Origin: Deinandra increscens subsp. villosa
Taxonomy: Eukaryota > Streptophyta > Magnoliopsida > Asterales > Asteraceae
Assembly (NCBI GenBank): GCA_039602395.1
Contig: JBCNJP010000007.1
Location: 120,500,957-120,564,956, forward strand
Direction of reading: 5' to 3'
Length of the DNA stretch: 64,000 nt
Each line of letters starts with the position of its first letter. The stretch's first letter is position 1. The notes below the pieces were generated by a model. It searched no databases. It saw nothing but the letters and a program-made list of their open reading frames with translations, and had not been told where the DNA came from. Both the position numbers and the translations under genes were made by a program. Shown piece by piece: positions 1-12,239 of the stretch.

Positions 1-349
1 CCTGCTTGAACCATATTATAGTCCAACTTTGCAAACTCAAGCAATGTGGGATTCATGTCAATTATTTTCTCATATACTTCAATAAACCACCTTGCCTCTA
101 CCCTTGGCACTCTCCAGTGAAGTGGAAGCTCCAAAGCATGACTTACTAATGATGATATATAACTACTCTCATCAATCTTGTGTTGATTATCTTTGAGATA
201 TTTTGTTGTGAAGTCTCTAACTTCATCCAATATGTGTTCATCCTCAAACGAAAGATAAGAAGCCTCGTACAAATTCAATATCTCCATCACATCCTCGAGT
301 TTGTCTGGCTTAAGATTTTGAGTCTTGTCCTTAAAGTTGTGAAATATCT
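1..349 (-). CDS. Terpene synthase exon 3, partial second copy
   Basis: On the minus strand this encodes the TPS alpha-domain segment from EIFHNFKDK through HWRVPRVEARW to the AGH region. It is cut by the window edge about 30 bases before the exon's donor site. The acceptor AG lies just upstream, near 350. Positions 1-462 match 36787-37248 base for base, covering exon 3 and 113 bases of intron 2. Nothing else of this copy is visible, because the contig stops at 462. It may be a second, recently duplicated gene, the other allele, or a redundant contig end; identity in the intron as well favours the last two. The exon identification is secure, but whether it is a separate gene is not. Confidence 0.75.
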
Positions 350-462
350 CTAAATATATAGCGAAGTTTAATAAACAAACTTTTAACCAAAGTTTATGAA
401 TGGAACGAAAAACGAGCACAAATAAACAAACAAATATACGCAACAAATTCACTCAATCAATA

Positions 463-962
463 NNNNNNNNNNNNNNNNNNNNNNNNNNNNNNNNNNNNNN
501 NNNNNNNNNNNNNNNNNNNNNNNNNNNNNNNNNNNNNNNNNNNNNNNNNNNNNNNNNNNNNNNNNNNNNNNNNNNNNNNNNNNNNNNNNNNNNNNNNNNN
601 NNNNNNNNNNNNNNNNNNNNNNNNNNNNNNNNNNNNNNNNNNNNNNNNNNNNNNNNNNNNNNNNNNNNNNNNNNNNNNNNNNNNNNNNNNNNNNNNNNNN
701 NNNNNNNNNNNNNNNNNNNNNNNNNNNNNNNNNNNNNNNNNNNNNNNNNNNNNNNNNNNNNNNNNNNNNNNNNNNNNNNNNNNNNNNNNNNNNNNNNNNN
801 NNNNNNNNNNNNNNNNNNNNNNNNNNNNNNNNNNNNNNNNNNNNNNNNNNNNNNNNNNNNNNNNNNNNNNNNNNNNNNNNNNNNNNNNNNNNNNNNNNNN
901 NNNNNNNNNNNNNNNNNNNNNNNNNNNNNNNNNNNNNNNNNNNNNNNNNNNNNNNNNNNNNN
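463..962. other. Assembly gap (500 N)
   Basis: Exactly 500 N, so this is a placeholder rather than a measured distance. The order and orientation of the sequence on each side depend on scaffolding. The left contig stops inside the target-site sequence that, in the intact gene copy, borders a SINE (37245-37261). Confidence 0.98.
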
Positions 963-1373
963 TTTGAACGGCAAAATTCATTAAAAAAAGCAAGCACTTA
1001 GCAAGGCGCTAAGGCAAGCAAAAAAACCCCAAACAACACACCACAAACACACCAACAACAAGAGCAACCTACCAAGCAAAATTACACCAATCACTCCATT
1101 CTAGACTATACATTTTGCACCTATGTTTTGCCCAAGGGAAATCTAGAGACACCCCTTTTTTTTAAATACACCCCACCTAGAGGTCACTCGGAGGTCTTGA
1201 GGTCACCTATATGAGGGGTGTCTCTAAGAAAACCTCACCTTAAGCCCAAACGGTCACCTATACGAGGGGTGTCTCTAAACTAAATCTCATATAAGGTGTC
1301 CTATATCTCACCTCTAGCTCTTTATGTCACCCATAAGTTTTTTTCCATATTTTATTTGTATTATTTATTTATA
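963..1373. repeat. Retroelement tail and fragment of tandem repeat unit
   Basis: No gene is seen. Positions 963-1080 are A/C-rich and resemble the short retroposed piece at 21145-21278. Positions 1140-1330 hold inverted GGGGTGTCTCTA-type motifs related to the foldback at 5877-5994. From about 1310 the sequence is the end of the roughly 700-bp repeat unit that continues after the Helitron at 4415. Confidence 0.5.
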
Positions 1374-2503
1374 CAAGTGGGTCGACCCGCGCGCTGCCGC
1401 GGAGCCGACCCGTTTAAAAAGGGCGATTAGGGAGCCGACCCTTTTTTTGATCTAAATAAACCAAGACAATGAAATAGCTAATCGGACTATTTTAGAAAGT
1501 CGTTTAGCAAAACAATTAAAGATTCAACCACCTAAAAAAGATCAAGCTCACTATCAACATTGAAGAAACATATAAAATCTGATGATTTGAATATAAAACA
1601 TTATAAAGCAGAACATAAAATGAAATGACCTTAATCATATTTCCGGGTTTCAAGCTTTCCCTCTCTCATCACCATTTTCTTCACCGTCTTTCATTTAAGA
1701 ATACACCATTGCTCTTGTCATGAACCTAAAAAAAAGAACATAAACTAAGCCGTACAATTGTATTTTAAAAAATAACACTTAACACCTCATCAATACCCCA
1801 CCCACTTGTCCAGATTAGATGTTGCGACCTACGAAAAAGATACGATTGTATGTTAGGTTGCCATAAAAAAGAAATCCATAGCAAAGTCAATTATATTTTA
1901 AAGTGGCTCTCAAACCTTTTTAACATCTGATCAGTCAATTGAAAAGGTGTTCTTTCCTTCTATTTGAAAATCATAAGGAAGTACACAGAGTCATGAAATT
2001 TCAAATGCCAATTAACAAAACTAATACAAATACAAATTTACCACTACTTATCTTGAATTCAAAATCACCATGGGTGAGGGTCGAAACCAATTTCAAACAA
2101 AAGATACGAACATAAAAGAAATATATATGAAGCTTTGTTTCTTCCATATAGATGAAAAAATCTTACTATGAAGCAACAAAAGGACATATTCAAAGTTGAT
2201 AATTCATGCACCCGTAATCGTTTTCACTTACTCATTGACCGAACGATTCACGCCATCCAAATACTACACCAATGAAGTCTTTACAGGAATGATCTTGTCC
2301 CCCATCTGATCAATAATAGCTACAATAAAGAGTCAATGTGTCTTCAAATGATATATCAATTACCTCAAAAAATGTAGATGAATCCCGTATGCCGTATGGT
2401 TGATAAAAAAACATGAACTATATTCTACAATCTACATAACTTGCCCGAATTCATATAAGAAAAACAACAAAAAAGGTAACTTCAAATAATATGAAGAATA
2501 TAC

Positions 2504-2638
2504 CTGATGAGCCAACCAATGATTCCCCATCCTCCAACAATATAGGTAACTTCTTATATTTTGACCATTTGATTTCCTTCTTACTTAACGGGTTCACCTC
2601 CACAACTTTGTATGGTACATCATAATAATCCACGAACA
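2504..2638 (-). pseudogene. Captured exon of a prostaglandin E synthase 2-like gene
   Basis: This 135-nt, 45-codon open exon encodes VFVDYYDVPYKVVEVNP followed by LSKKEIKWSKYKKLPILLEDG and a GSS end. The pattern is that of the glutaredoxin/GST-like thioredoxin fold of plant membrane-associated prostaglandin E synthase-2 homologues, directly after the position of the CxxC active site. The CxxC exon is not seen next to it. A splice acceptor (TTTGTCAG) and donor (CAG|GTATAT) border it exactly, so it could be spliced if transcribed. It sits in the same orientation as Helitron A, which is typical of Helitron gene capture. Family assignment is from memory of the conserved block. It is not a complete gene. 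Confidence 0.7.
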
Positions 2639-4414
2639 CTGACAAACCAATTAAAACTCCGACATCCTAAGTTTATCACCAACTTGCTTCCACATGTAGT
2701 CGATGGTGGCAAGGTACCTATTCGGCTAGTGCTCACAAAGCATTTTCCAAATAAGCATTATAGCGCGGTATGCCACTGCTTTTGTATCGAACATTCATCG
2801 GTTTGGGTTAATTTTAATATGAAACAGGTTTTTTTTAGTAAAGTACCTGATTTTGATTTTTCTTCTTGCATACATAAGCTCCAATTCATTTTGATCTGTT
2901 AGAGAAAGTTCAAAGGAATCACCAGATGCATCAATAGTGTGACATTCCTTAAAAACCTTAACAACCATATAGATATACACATTCAAATCAATTTAACTAT
3001 TTACCAATGTTAGCATTGAAACAATTTGAACATTATTTTAGATACTTCAACACATAATCAAACAATGAAAGTTTCATAAATTTAAAGCAAATATACTTTT
3101 ACCTTTGATGTACCTCCTCCCCAATCATTCTTATAGATATACTCATTCAAATATAATTTAACTATCCATTAAGTTTTGACTCAAACATCCTTTTTTCACG
3201 CTAGAGAACCAATTTGAAGGGACTGTTACAACATTTCCCCATTAAGAATTATAGGTCAGATGTGTTAAAAAAAAGAAATGGTAGAAAAGGAAACGGTACA
3301 TATGCATGCTTTACAAACCATGTAACAAAGCTTTGAGAATGTGTATGGGATGACGCATGACCTAATCAGCTTGAAAACCAAAGACCCAATCTTTACATAT
3401 ACTTTTCATTTGAAAGCAAGAATCCAAAATTCATGAAATTTTAAAGTGATATCTCTGCTATTAAGCACAATAGTACCTTAGATGAAACTACTTGTCCAAT
3501 AGCGAACATCGATACCCAAAGGTCTACAATCTCGAACCAAGACCTGCAATGATTTAACAAACACAAAAATGTCATGAACCAAAGCCAATTTGCGAGAAAG
3601 ATTACATTTTATCGAACACCCTTAGGGCAAAACTATAGATAAACGCTAGAGTCAAGAAATAGGTCAAACAAAATCATAAAGAATTCATGGAATTCTTAGA
3701 GTAAAGTTGCAAGAAATGAATACCTGGTAAGCAAAGAAGAATATTTGTACTCATCGGAAACCTAGACCTTGAACTCTCCCCTATCAAAGATGTTAAGAGA
3801 GATAAAGAGAGAAGTGCTTTAGAGAGGGAACTTGTTGAAGAAGATGAAGCCGTGTGAACATCCACCACCGATCAAGCTCGGTCGACCAAATCTACTTTAG
3901 ATCTGCGGCGATGAAACAATATTCTGGCCAGTTCATCAGATTCATCATCGGCGACTGAGGCGAAGGAACGAAACCTCACACAGCCACGGCGTCCGACGAT
4001 TCCGTTTGCTCGGGATTTACCCCAATGAGAGAAAACGGTAACATCCAAGAAGAAGAGATGGAGGCATGGCGGATGGAGAGGCATGGTTGAAGGAGCAGGT
4101 TTTGATCTTGATAGGTAATGGAAACGTGGGTTAGGAAAAGAGCAGGTGGGTATGGGCGCTGGTTATCAAAAAGTACTCAAAAACGTGGGTGAGGAACCAA
4201 CAAATAAAAACACCCTTAAAGTTAGCTAAAACTACAAAATTGCCATTGAAATATAATGTGCATTAACATGGAATCCCTGATTTTCTGGTAACCTATCTTA
4301 TGAAAACAGCCTCAAACTTATGAAAAATTACAAACATGCCATGTATGCATTAGGGACTTGTACACTATGTTTTGAAAATAATACCATAAGTTGTCTTATG
4401 TTTATATAGGATAA
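2639..4414. other. Helitron A interior, noncoding
   Basis: AT-rich sequence with scattered short ORFs and no recognisable domain. Positions 3780-4140 are more GC-rich and resemble a 5' untranslated leader on the minus strand, as in Helitron B near 45900-46190. The final 100 bases align with the matching end of Helitron B. Confidence 0.5.
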
Positions 4415-4415
4415 T

Positions 4416-4470
<55 letters not shown>

Positions 4471-5131
4471 GTATTATAATAATAATAATAATTTGTATTA
4501 TTATTATTATTATAATAATAATTATTATTATTAATATAACAATAATAATTTTATATGTGTATGTGCGGTATACATGTTTATATACATCTAAAAGTGTAAT
4601 GTATGTATATATGAACGTATATTAATCTTATTCATATTAATATTGTATGTACATATCTATGTACATATATGTGTGCATGTAAGTGTGTTGGTATGTGTAT
4701 GTACATATGCATATAGTACATACAATATATCAACGGAGTTCTTGTATGAAGTTGTATCCACGTGACCATATGTATGTATATATAAACATATATTAAGTCA
4801 AAATCTATCATGTAGGTATGTATATATGTGTGTGGTTTGATAACGTATTAGTATGTGTTTGTATGCGTGTGTGTATGCACGTAACAGTGTAATAATACGA
4901 GGAGATCGATAATATAGGTCACACAGAGACCTTAGAGGGAGCCTGGATGGTAAGATGTGAGCCCTTTAGGTCACTCCGAGACCTTAGCGTCACCTTTAAT
5001 TTCTCCTTGTAGGTGACCTCTTGGTTGAAGAGGTGAGCTGAAGCTCATATAAGCAGTCTCATATCTCACCTCCAGCCCTTTATGTCACCCTGAAGGTTTT
5101 TTTATATTTTATTTGTATTATTTATTTATAT

Positions 5132-5178
<47 letters not shown>

Positions 5179-5797
5179 TAGTGTTATTATAATTAGTATT
5201 ATTATAATAATAATAATTATTATTATTAATATAACAATAATAATTTTATATGTGTACGTGCGGTATGCATATTTATATACATGTAAAAGTGTAATAATGT
5301 ATGCATATATGAACGCATATTATGTTTATTCATATTGATATTGTATGTACATATGTGTGTGTATGTAAGTGTGTTGGTATGTGTATGTACATAAGCATGT
5401 AGTACATATAATATACCAACGAAGTTCTTATATGAGGTTGTATTCACGTGACCATATGTATGTATATATAAACATATATTAAGTCAAAGTCTATCATGTA
5501 TGTATGTATATATGTTTGTGTTTTGATAACGTATTAGTATGTGTTTGTATGTGTGTGTATGCACGTAACGTTGTAATAATACGTAGGAGATGCGATAATA
5601 TAGGTCACACAGAGACCTTAGAGGGAGCCTGGATGGTAAGATGTGAGCCGTTTAGGTCACTCCGAGACCATATCGTCACCTTTAATTTCTCCTTGTAAGT
5701 GACCTCTTGGTTGAAGAGGTGAGTTGAATCTCACATAGGGAGTCTCATATCTCACCCTGAAAGTTTTTTCATATTTTATTTGTGTTATTTATTTATA
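4415..5797. repeat. Tandem repeat, about 700-bp units with AAT tracts
   Basis: Two near-complete units (4415-5130 and 5131-5797). Each runs (AAT)n, then an AT-rich part with TATGTGTATGTACAT-like motifs, then a block with GGTCACACAGAGACC and GTGACCTCTTGGTTGAAGAGG, and ends in TATTTTATTTGTATTATTT. The end of a further unit lies left of Helitron A (about 1310-1373). No coding sequence is seen. Confidence 0.8.
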
Positions 5798-5876
5798 TGT
5801 ATTAATAATAATAATAATTATTATTATTATTATTTTTATTATTAATATAACAATAATATTTTTTTTATAATAATAA

Positions 5877-5994
5877 AAATTTGGCTAACACCCCTTTTAT
5901 AGGTGACTCTTAGGGCATTATGTGAGCTTTTTAAATTTGGAGGTGACTCTTAGACCTCAGAGTCACCTATATAAGGGGTGCCAGCCAAAATTTA
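5877..5994. repeat. Short foldback (MITE-like) element
   Basis: Near-perfect palindrome of about 118 bp. The left arm AAATTTGGCTAACACCCC is the reverse complement of the right arm ending GGGGTGCCAGCCAAAATTT, with minor differences. The inner arms carry AGGTGACTCT on both sides. Superfamily is not determined. Confidence 0.7.
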
Positions 5995-6624
5995 AGGGGG
6001 TGTCCCTAACAGACCCCTTGCCCAAAGAAAAGTAATAGACTTTATCTCCTTGAAAATATATGTGATAGACGTTCTCTTGTTCTCGAAAGTGACATCATTC
6101 CTTTCCTTCCATATGGTCCAACACGTAGCAATGATGATCATTTGGATGGCTTTTGACTTCGCTTTGTCTCTAACGGTGGTGTGAATGTTGAAAAGATCCT
6201 TAATCTCAAAGGCATAAATTTGAGGAATTTTAGCCCATTGAGACACAAGGCTCCAAACAAAAGAGGCCACTTCACACGAGATGAATAAGTGCATAGCGTC
6301 CTCGTCCTCATTACCACAAAGCTTGCAAACCCCAACACTGCTCACAATCTGACGACGAAGCAATTGATCACTAGTTCCCAGCCGGTTTTTAAGGAGCTTC
6401 CACGCGAACAAGGCAACTGTATTTGGCAGCGACTTGGGCCAAGAGAACACTGGGTTGTTGGGCCCAACTTGGAAGGAAGTATCATACCACAGAAGCCTTT
6501 TAACATCACTTAATTTAAATAAATCACTACCGCCACCTTTCCAAATCCATCGCCCAGATTCACAGCTAATCAACTTTCTCAAATCAATACCTTTCACCAG
6601 TAGGTCGCTATACACTTTTACCAT
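5992..6624 (-). pseudogene. LINE reverse transcriptase C-terminal fragment (zf-RVT)
   Basis: A 210-residue open frame with a start at MVKVYSDLL. It contains FAWKLLKNRLGTSDQLLRR, then CKLCGNEDEDAMHLFISCEVA with the Cys-x2-Cys...His...Cys zinc ligands, and ends with the WTIWKERNDVTF motif. This is the zinc-binding domain plus tail found downstream of reverse transcriptase in plant L1-like LINEs. Endonuclease and RT domains are absent, so it is a 5'-truncated fragment or a domesticated stand-alone domain. The frame is unbroken, unlike the LINE pieces at 12780 and 19840. It ends about 8 bp before the left inverted arm begins. Confidence 0.8.
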
Positions 6625-6631
6625 GGGTGTA

Positions 6632-7525
6632 AAAGAAAAAAGAACACAAAAAATAAATTTTAAAATTCAAATAACACAAATATTACTATAAAAAAGAAAA
6701 AATTAGGGTGCGAAGTGAGGAAAAAAAGAAGATTAAAAAGCATGTTCAAGGGTGGAGGCAAGTCTAGAGGTCTGGTGTGATAGAAGATAGCGGTCTAGAA
6801 GGTCGAATTCGATTGACTATTCAAACATGTAAATTTAAAATATATAATTTATAAAGTTTCAAATACGATAAATATATAAAAAAAACCTTCAACAAAGTCT
6901 TAAACAAATTACAATTATGCAAAAAAACCATCAATATAAGTTTTAATCAAACTATCCAAAAGAAACTACATTGGAGTGTTGTATGCAAAAAAGTCTTAAA
7001 AACCGGTTCAATTAGTGTCCGGTTCCGGGTTTGGGCCGGCTGAACCATAAGAATCGCCGAGTAAAAAATCAGGTCGGGAGTACACTAAACCTGGCACCCC
7101 TGAACCGTCATAGTCTCTGGTCACTGGTTTGACTGGTCAAACTTGCGATAATATGGAAATGAGCTGCCAACGTTGGGGGGGGGGGGGGGGGGGGGAGTGA
7201 TAGGCTAGGTTCTAATTTGGTGTTGGGATAACAGGTGGAATGGTGGAATGGTGGGTTGTTGGGTCCATCTAGTGCATGTGAAAGAGCTTCGGCCGACGTC
7301 ATGTTTGCGGGGCGGCCCAAATAAATGTAGCTAGGGTGGGAAAGCAGTGACAAATCCAAAAAAAATTTTAAAGTGGGTGTCAAAGTTGGGTGAGACCAGT
7401 ATAGGTCGGATGAGAAAATTATACTAATAGATAAGGTCAAACGAGTCGAATCAAAAAATATTTGATTAATATGTTAAAATAGGTACTTAGAACAATAACA
7501 ACATGCTATATGGAAATTTCAACCA
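6632..7525. other. Noncoding part of left arm with poly-G tract
   Basis: No gene is supported. It contains a run of about 20 G near 7178-7195, mirrored by poly-C in the right arm, and short proline-rich ORFs on the opposite strand that come from this tract. Confidence 0.6.
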
Positions 7526-10500
7526 TTAAAAACCCTAAACAAAATACAACTAGAAAATCAAATAGAATGCTATATTATATTAGTGATGCAGAGTGTACAA
7601 GTGTTTTATGCACCAAGATCTAATATAATATGATATTATATTTGTGAAGCCTTGGTTACAAGTCGTTTATGCGAAGCTTTGTATGCGTATGGGACACACC
7701 TTCCCTACCTGCCTTCTACCTGCTCTCATTCAAGTAATCAACAATCCATACCTACCAGTCGTTTCCTCCATCCTAATCACTCACCCACAACCATTGTTCC
7801 TCTGCTATGCCTTTATCATATTCATTGTGATGTTCTTCCCGATCTTCATCCATGTTTCCTTTTTCTGTTGGTTGTATTCACTACATAAGTATATCTCGCA
7901 AGATCTGTGGCTCCAAATCGCCATTAGGGTTAGGAATCAAGGTTATTCATCGTATGTGGTTTCGTCTAAGGTATTGCTCACTGTTCCTAAATTATCTCTT
8001 CTTAAACACTTACGATTGTAATATTTAGGTTTTGCTTTCAATATTTAGGTATTGTGATTCTTAAACGGTTCACAGTTGTGGATTTCAAGTGATCGGTGCT
8101 CAAAAAGTCCGATTCTTGCCTCCGTTATTCATCTACATCGATCCAGGTAAATATCATGTAATCAATCGGCTCAATGTTCATTTCTTAATCATCTATTAAT
8201 CTGAAATGTTCTTCGAATTTATGTTATACAGGGTAAGTATGCCGAGTTAAATTAGGGCTAGGTCTGGAGTTTCATTTTCATCGTCGTTAGGGTTAGGGAT
8301 TCATCTTTTTGTGTGTCTTACATTCCATTATTGCTTTCCCAATTAGCCCTAATTATCCCGCTTAATCTCTGATTAGATTATTTAGGTTGGGCTCTTGGAG
8401 AATCGGATTAGTAAGGTGGTGGTGGTGGCATGCTTTGTGGCTAAATACATATCTGAGGACCGCGGTTTGGTGATTCATCCGTTGATTTGAGTTTGGTTTC
8501 AAGAAACTAGAGAGAGGGGTTTAACGATGCAGCAAAATCGAATACGAAAGGTTTTAACTTTCTCAACTTTAATATCTCTTTGACTTTATATTTGAGTTGA
8601 TATCATGAACATCACTGATTGATAAATTTATTTGTTGTTTCATTCGGTAACATACCTACATGTTTAAGTTGTCCCTAATTTTGGTTTAATTCTGCTCGAT
8701 TTGTGTTTATCTAATGCGCAAGGTTTGTAAATAAATTGGAAGCCAAAGATACACACTAAATCTTGATTTGAAATTGGTCATGGTGGTACCTAAATGAAGT
8801 GGTGGTGCATTCAGGTACTTTCACTTTCCTTTCATATGGTACTTCACTTCCCTTTCCCATTCAGGTTCTATTTGTTGGATCTTTTGTTAGTTAGCATCAG
8901 AAGTTATGTGATGTTTACCCATATCATATGTTACTTCCCTTTCCTTAGTTTTTAGAAGTTATGTGATGTTTACCCATTTCATATGTTACTTCCCTTTCCT
9001 TAGTTTTTAGCCTGTTTTGTTAACCAAAAAGAAGGTTGGTCCCAGATGTAAGAATCTGTGTTCTGGCATGGTAGTTGTTGCTTTTGGGTGCAGTTTCCAC
9101 TGCTTGAGCCACAACCTTCCTTATATGCGTTATTATTTCTTTAAAATTTTAAGTTCTATATTTATGTGATTGGTTGTTCTCTGATTAGTGCTTTAATTGG
9201 ATTATTACTAATGTGTTTGTTTATGATTATTGTTGTTCGAGTGCAGGTATTCATGGTTCCTGATTGTGGTTTTTCTGTTGTTGCTGTTACTGCTGATTTC
9301 AGTCTGAAGGTATCTTATATTTTTATTTTTTTCCTGTATCTAAAATATGCTTTTTACATTTTCTGTATCTACGATTTGCTGTTACTGCTGATTTGATCTT
9401 ACTTCCTATTTTGAAAATGAATCGAAAGCGGAAGGCAGTTTCCGCTTCTGACAATAGTGCATGTTCTTCTAATCCTCTAACTTTATTAAGACCGCAATCG
9501 TCGTCTGCTTCTAAACGTAGGTCCTCGGTTTTGCCAATCAGACCTCATAGTCAACAACCATTGAATAATCAGGTTGAAATAGCCAAACTTTCTGACAATG
9601 ATTTATTGGTCGCTTCTTACTTGGAAGGTTGGTCTTGATTGTGTAAGGAATTATATTTTGTTAAATGATGTTGTAAATTGGTGAATGGGTCATTACTGCT
9701 ACACATTTTTAGTTGCTCTTTTCTGAAGGCAAGGAGTAATGTAAAGTGGTATGTTAAGAAACACTCTTTTGACAATCACTGGAAGCACCAAATGGGCGGC
9801 TTGGGTAAGAAAGGTCAAAGCAAGTTCTTTTTTAGCGGCTCGAAGCGGTCGCTTCCCTTCGAACACTTTACCCCAAATACTCTAAGAGAATTAAAAGGTA
9901 GAGTGAGTCTCATGACTTTTATCCATACACAAAGTTAGAGTGTATTACTATTACATAAGGGACTAATGTATAGATCTGTATTTTGATGCATCAGGTCCTA
10001 AAATTATGATGCTTATAAAGCATAAAGGCCTAAAGATATGATGCTTACAAAACTATTTCTATGCCACACCGCTCTGAATCCTGTGTTTCTTTTCTGATTG
10101 TCGAAAGTGTCGGTTCAAGGTATGTCGTTATCGTTTGGTTGCAGGTCTGTGGTTTTGTTTGAATATGCCTCCTACATTTTTTAGAGGTAACTAGCCAAAA
10201 AATAACCTACTTGCTAATTACATTATATTTCTCTCATATCTTATTAAGTCTTGGAACGTTATGATATTTACTCATTAAAGAAAAGCTAAATAGAGCTTCT
10301 TTCCTTTAGGGTAAACATAAGGCAAATAAGCATGTATCGATTCTTTTAATCAGTTGAATAGAATGACAAAATATGACCAAATCTTTTAAATCAATAATAC
10401 AACTTTAAATTGAACCCATTATGTCAATGACAATATCTTTAAAATCAATAATACAACTTTAAATTGAACCTATGGGGATCTGGGTTTCCATTACATGATT

Positions 10501-11468
10501 TAGATCTTTGAAATAACCAAGGGGGCTTCATATATGAGCTTCATATTGTTGCCCTTAATACTTTAATTAATTACAAAAATGAGGTTACTTCTTGATTTTA
10601 ATATTGTTTAACTGCTGTGAATAGGTAATATAAGCAATGTAAATTCAATATTTACAGCCTGATTCTTATGGCCAGTATGCTTACTGTCTCATTTTCTTGA
10701 TTTTTATAAATTGGCTGACCTTTTCATCTATATATCATTCACTGACTTCAGGCTTTGGGGGTTTGTTGATTTTTAGGCTTTGAGATTTGATCATCGGATT
10801 CGGTTTTGGTAAGTATGGGAATCGATGAAGTTTCTTTAAAAAATCTATTTAATTTGAGTTTATGATCCTATGTTTTTATAGTCGTATTTGGAGATAATCT
10901 TATTCCATATATGAATTCAACAACTAAATTGATGGGATTTATAATTTTGGTTCTATTGATTCTATTTTTGTTGGTTGAAAGTTCTAGGTCAGATACCATG
11001 AGGTTGAGGAACAAAGCATGGTGCATGGTAAGTGTTTTTATCAAATTAGGTTAGTTGCACAAGTGTAATTGTTATTGTCTGATTGTTAAGTTCTAACAAA
11101 AGTTGTATGTTTGATTCTTACACGTGAATTGGCTTTCAAAAGTTGTATGTTACAAATTTCTATCAATTTGCTTGATAAATATGTTGTTACAAATTTGATT
11201 TTTTTAAATTTTTTTTTCTGTTGTTGACTTGCGGGTTGTAGATATGCAAACTTGGTGAAGCCTTTGGAACAAAGCTGCTGCTCAGGTATGAGATAATCTG
11301 CCTCTTTCCTAAAATCCAATTCCAACGCCTTGGTTTCACTTAATTTCCTGTTTGTGTGTTGTTGCATTGCAGTTAGATATGGTTACACCAACGTGGGACA
11401 ATCAAACCGTACTCCAACGGCTTGCCAGCCAATTGCATCGGGCGCGGAGCGCCGATCGCAACATCTAG
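7526..11468 (+). mobile_element. Helitron, 3.9 kb, left arm only
   Basis: The right arm gives the empty site: its reverse complement reads CAACCA followed by TTTACTAATAAA. In the left arm these are split by 3,943 bp beginning TTAAAAACCCTAAAC and ending with the hairpin GGGCGCGGAGCGCC, then CTAG, then the host T. A|T insertion without target duplication plus hairpin and CTAG are Helitron hallmarks. The start resembles those of Helitrons A and B. No helicase is visible, so it is non-autonomous. It contains an internal tandem copy of about 55 bp (8895-9010). Confidence 0.82.
9417..9638 (+). CDS. Possible exon of unknown protein inside Helitron
   Basis: An open frame of 73 codons starting MNRKRKAVSASDNSACSS and continuing with a Ser/Arg-rich stretch and LSDNDLLVASYLEGW. 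The basic, serine-rich composition suggests a disordered nuclear segment. I do not recognise it. A following open stretch at 9678-9938 with GLGKKGQSKFFFSGSKRS may be another exon. Both lie in the Helitron's own orientation and may be captured or Helitron-encoded. It could also be a chance ORF. Confidence 0.3.
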   Translation: MNRKRKAVSASDNSACSSNPLTLLRPQSSSASKRRSSVLPIRPHSQQPLNNQVEIAKLSDNDLLVASYLEGWS

Positions 11469-12239
11469 TTTACTAATAAAGTTGATTTAAGTTATGTTTT
11501 ATGTTTAACCAATCAAATGTATAATAAAAACATGGCTAAAAAACAAACATGTCATACGGGCCACACAGATTGAAAGTCGCTTAGAGTGGATGTTTAATTC
11601 AAACAACCTACTTGTTTTACTAATAAAATAGAATGTTAATGTGATAATATAGCGTTTGGAATCAGATTTAATTCACTTGACAGTTGAAAGAAAACTGAAA
11701 ACGAACCAAAATCTATTAGGTCGACCCGATGCTTGAATATCTTTTTCTTTTTGAACAGCTTGAATATCTATTTTAACCTATACATCAAACAACTCACTAA
11801 AGTAAGGTTGAGTGTTCACATCTTTTTCTTCCTTCTCTTTGTATACACTTGCAGGAAAACAACCATGGTTTAACATTTTTCTTTCATTCTTTCTTGAAGA
11901 TTTTTCTTTCATCTTAAGATTTTGGGTTGAGTCATGGATCTTGGGTGTGATCGACGTATTGTAGATTCACTCTATTTGACATTATTATATTGAAAATACA
12001 CTGATATGGTTACGAATTATAGTGAAGTAATCAAACAAGACCAAGGAATCTGGAGGATGCTGGTTAACTAGTTTAAACTAAAAAACTAAACAGTTTCATA
12101 ATAATCAAACTAAGTTTATGTTGTCTACTGCTAACCTGAACCCTGGTGTGATCATATCCTTTATTATTCTCATTATTATTAGAATAAAAAAAATAAACTT
12201 TTACACTTTTTAGTATTTTAGTTTAGTCTAATTATATAA
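11469..12239. other. Noncoding part of left arm
   Basis: AT-rich sequence without recognisable coding. It contains the empty site (about 12050) of the hAT element found in the right arm at 60394-61129. Confidence 0.5.

Larger units (their letters stand above)
1374..4414 (-). mobile_element. Helitron A, non-autonomous, 3.0 kb
   Basis: Read on the minus strand, the element ends in a GC-rich hairpin (1380-1420, GGGTCGGCTCCGCGG and its partner) followed by CTTG and a host T. That is a slight variant of the CTRR-T end of Helitrons. Its start, TTATCCTATAT, is shared with Helitron B (TTACCCTATAT). The next repeat unit shows the empty site at 5130/5131: host sequence ends in TTTATA and resumes at TGTAATAAT, so insertion was between A and T without target duplication, as expected for Helitrons. 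No Rep/helicase coding is visible. It carries a captured exon at 2504-2638. Confidence 0.75.

Noticed and set aside
400..997. Long ORFs across 463-962
   Set aside because: They consist of N and are artefacts of the gap; the same holds for ORFs across 17607-18106.
7108..7440. 110-residue proline-rich ORF, minus strand
   Set aside because: Built on a poly-G/poly-C tract. The right-arm partner (62084-62308) has a different length and frame, so there is no coding constraint.
7644..8021. 125-residue hydrophobic ORF inside the left Helitron
   Set aside because: No recognisable domain, and an alternative frame in the same place is also open. It more likely reflects low stop density than a gene.
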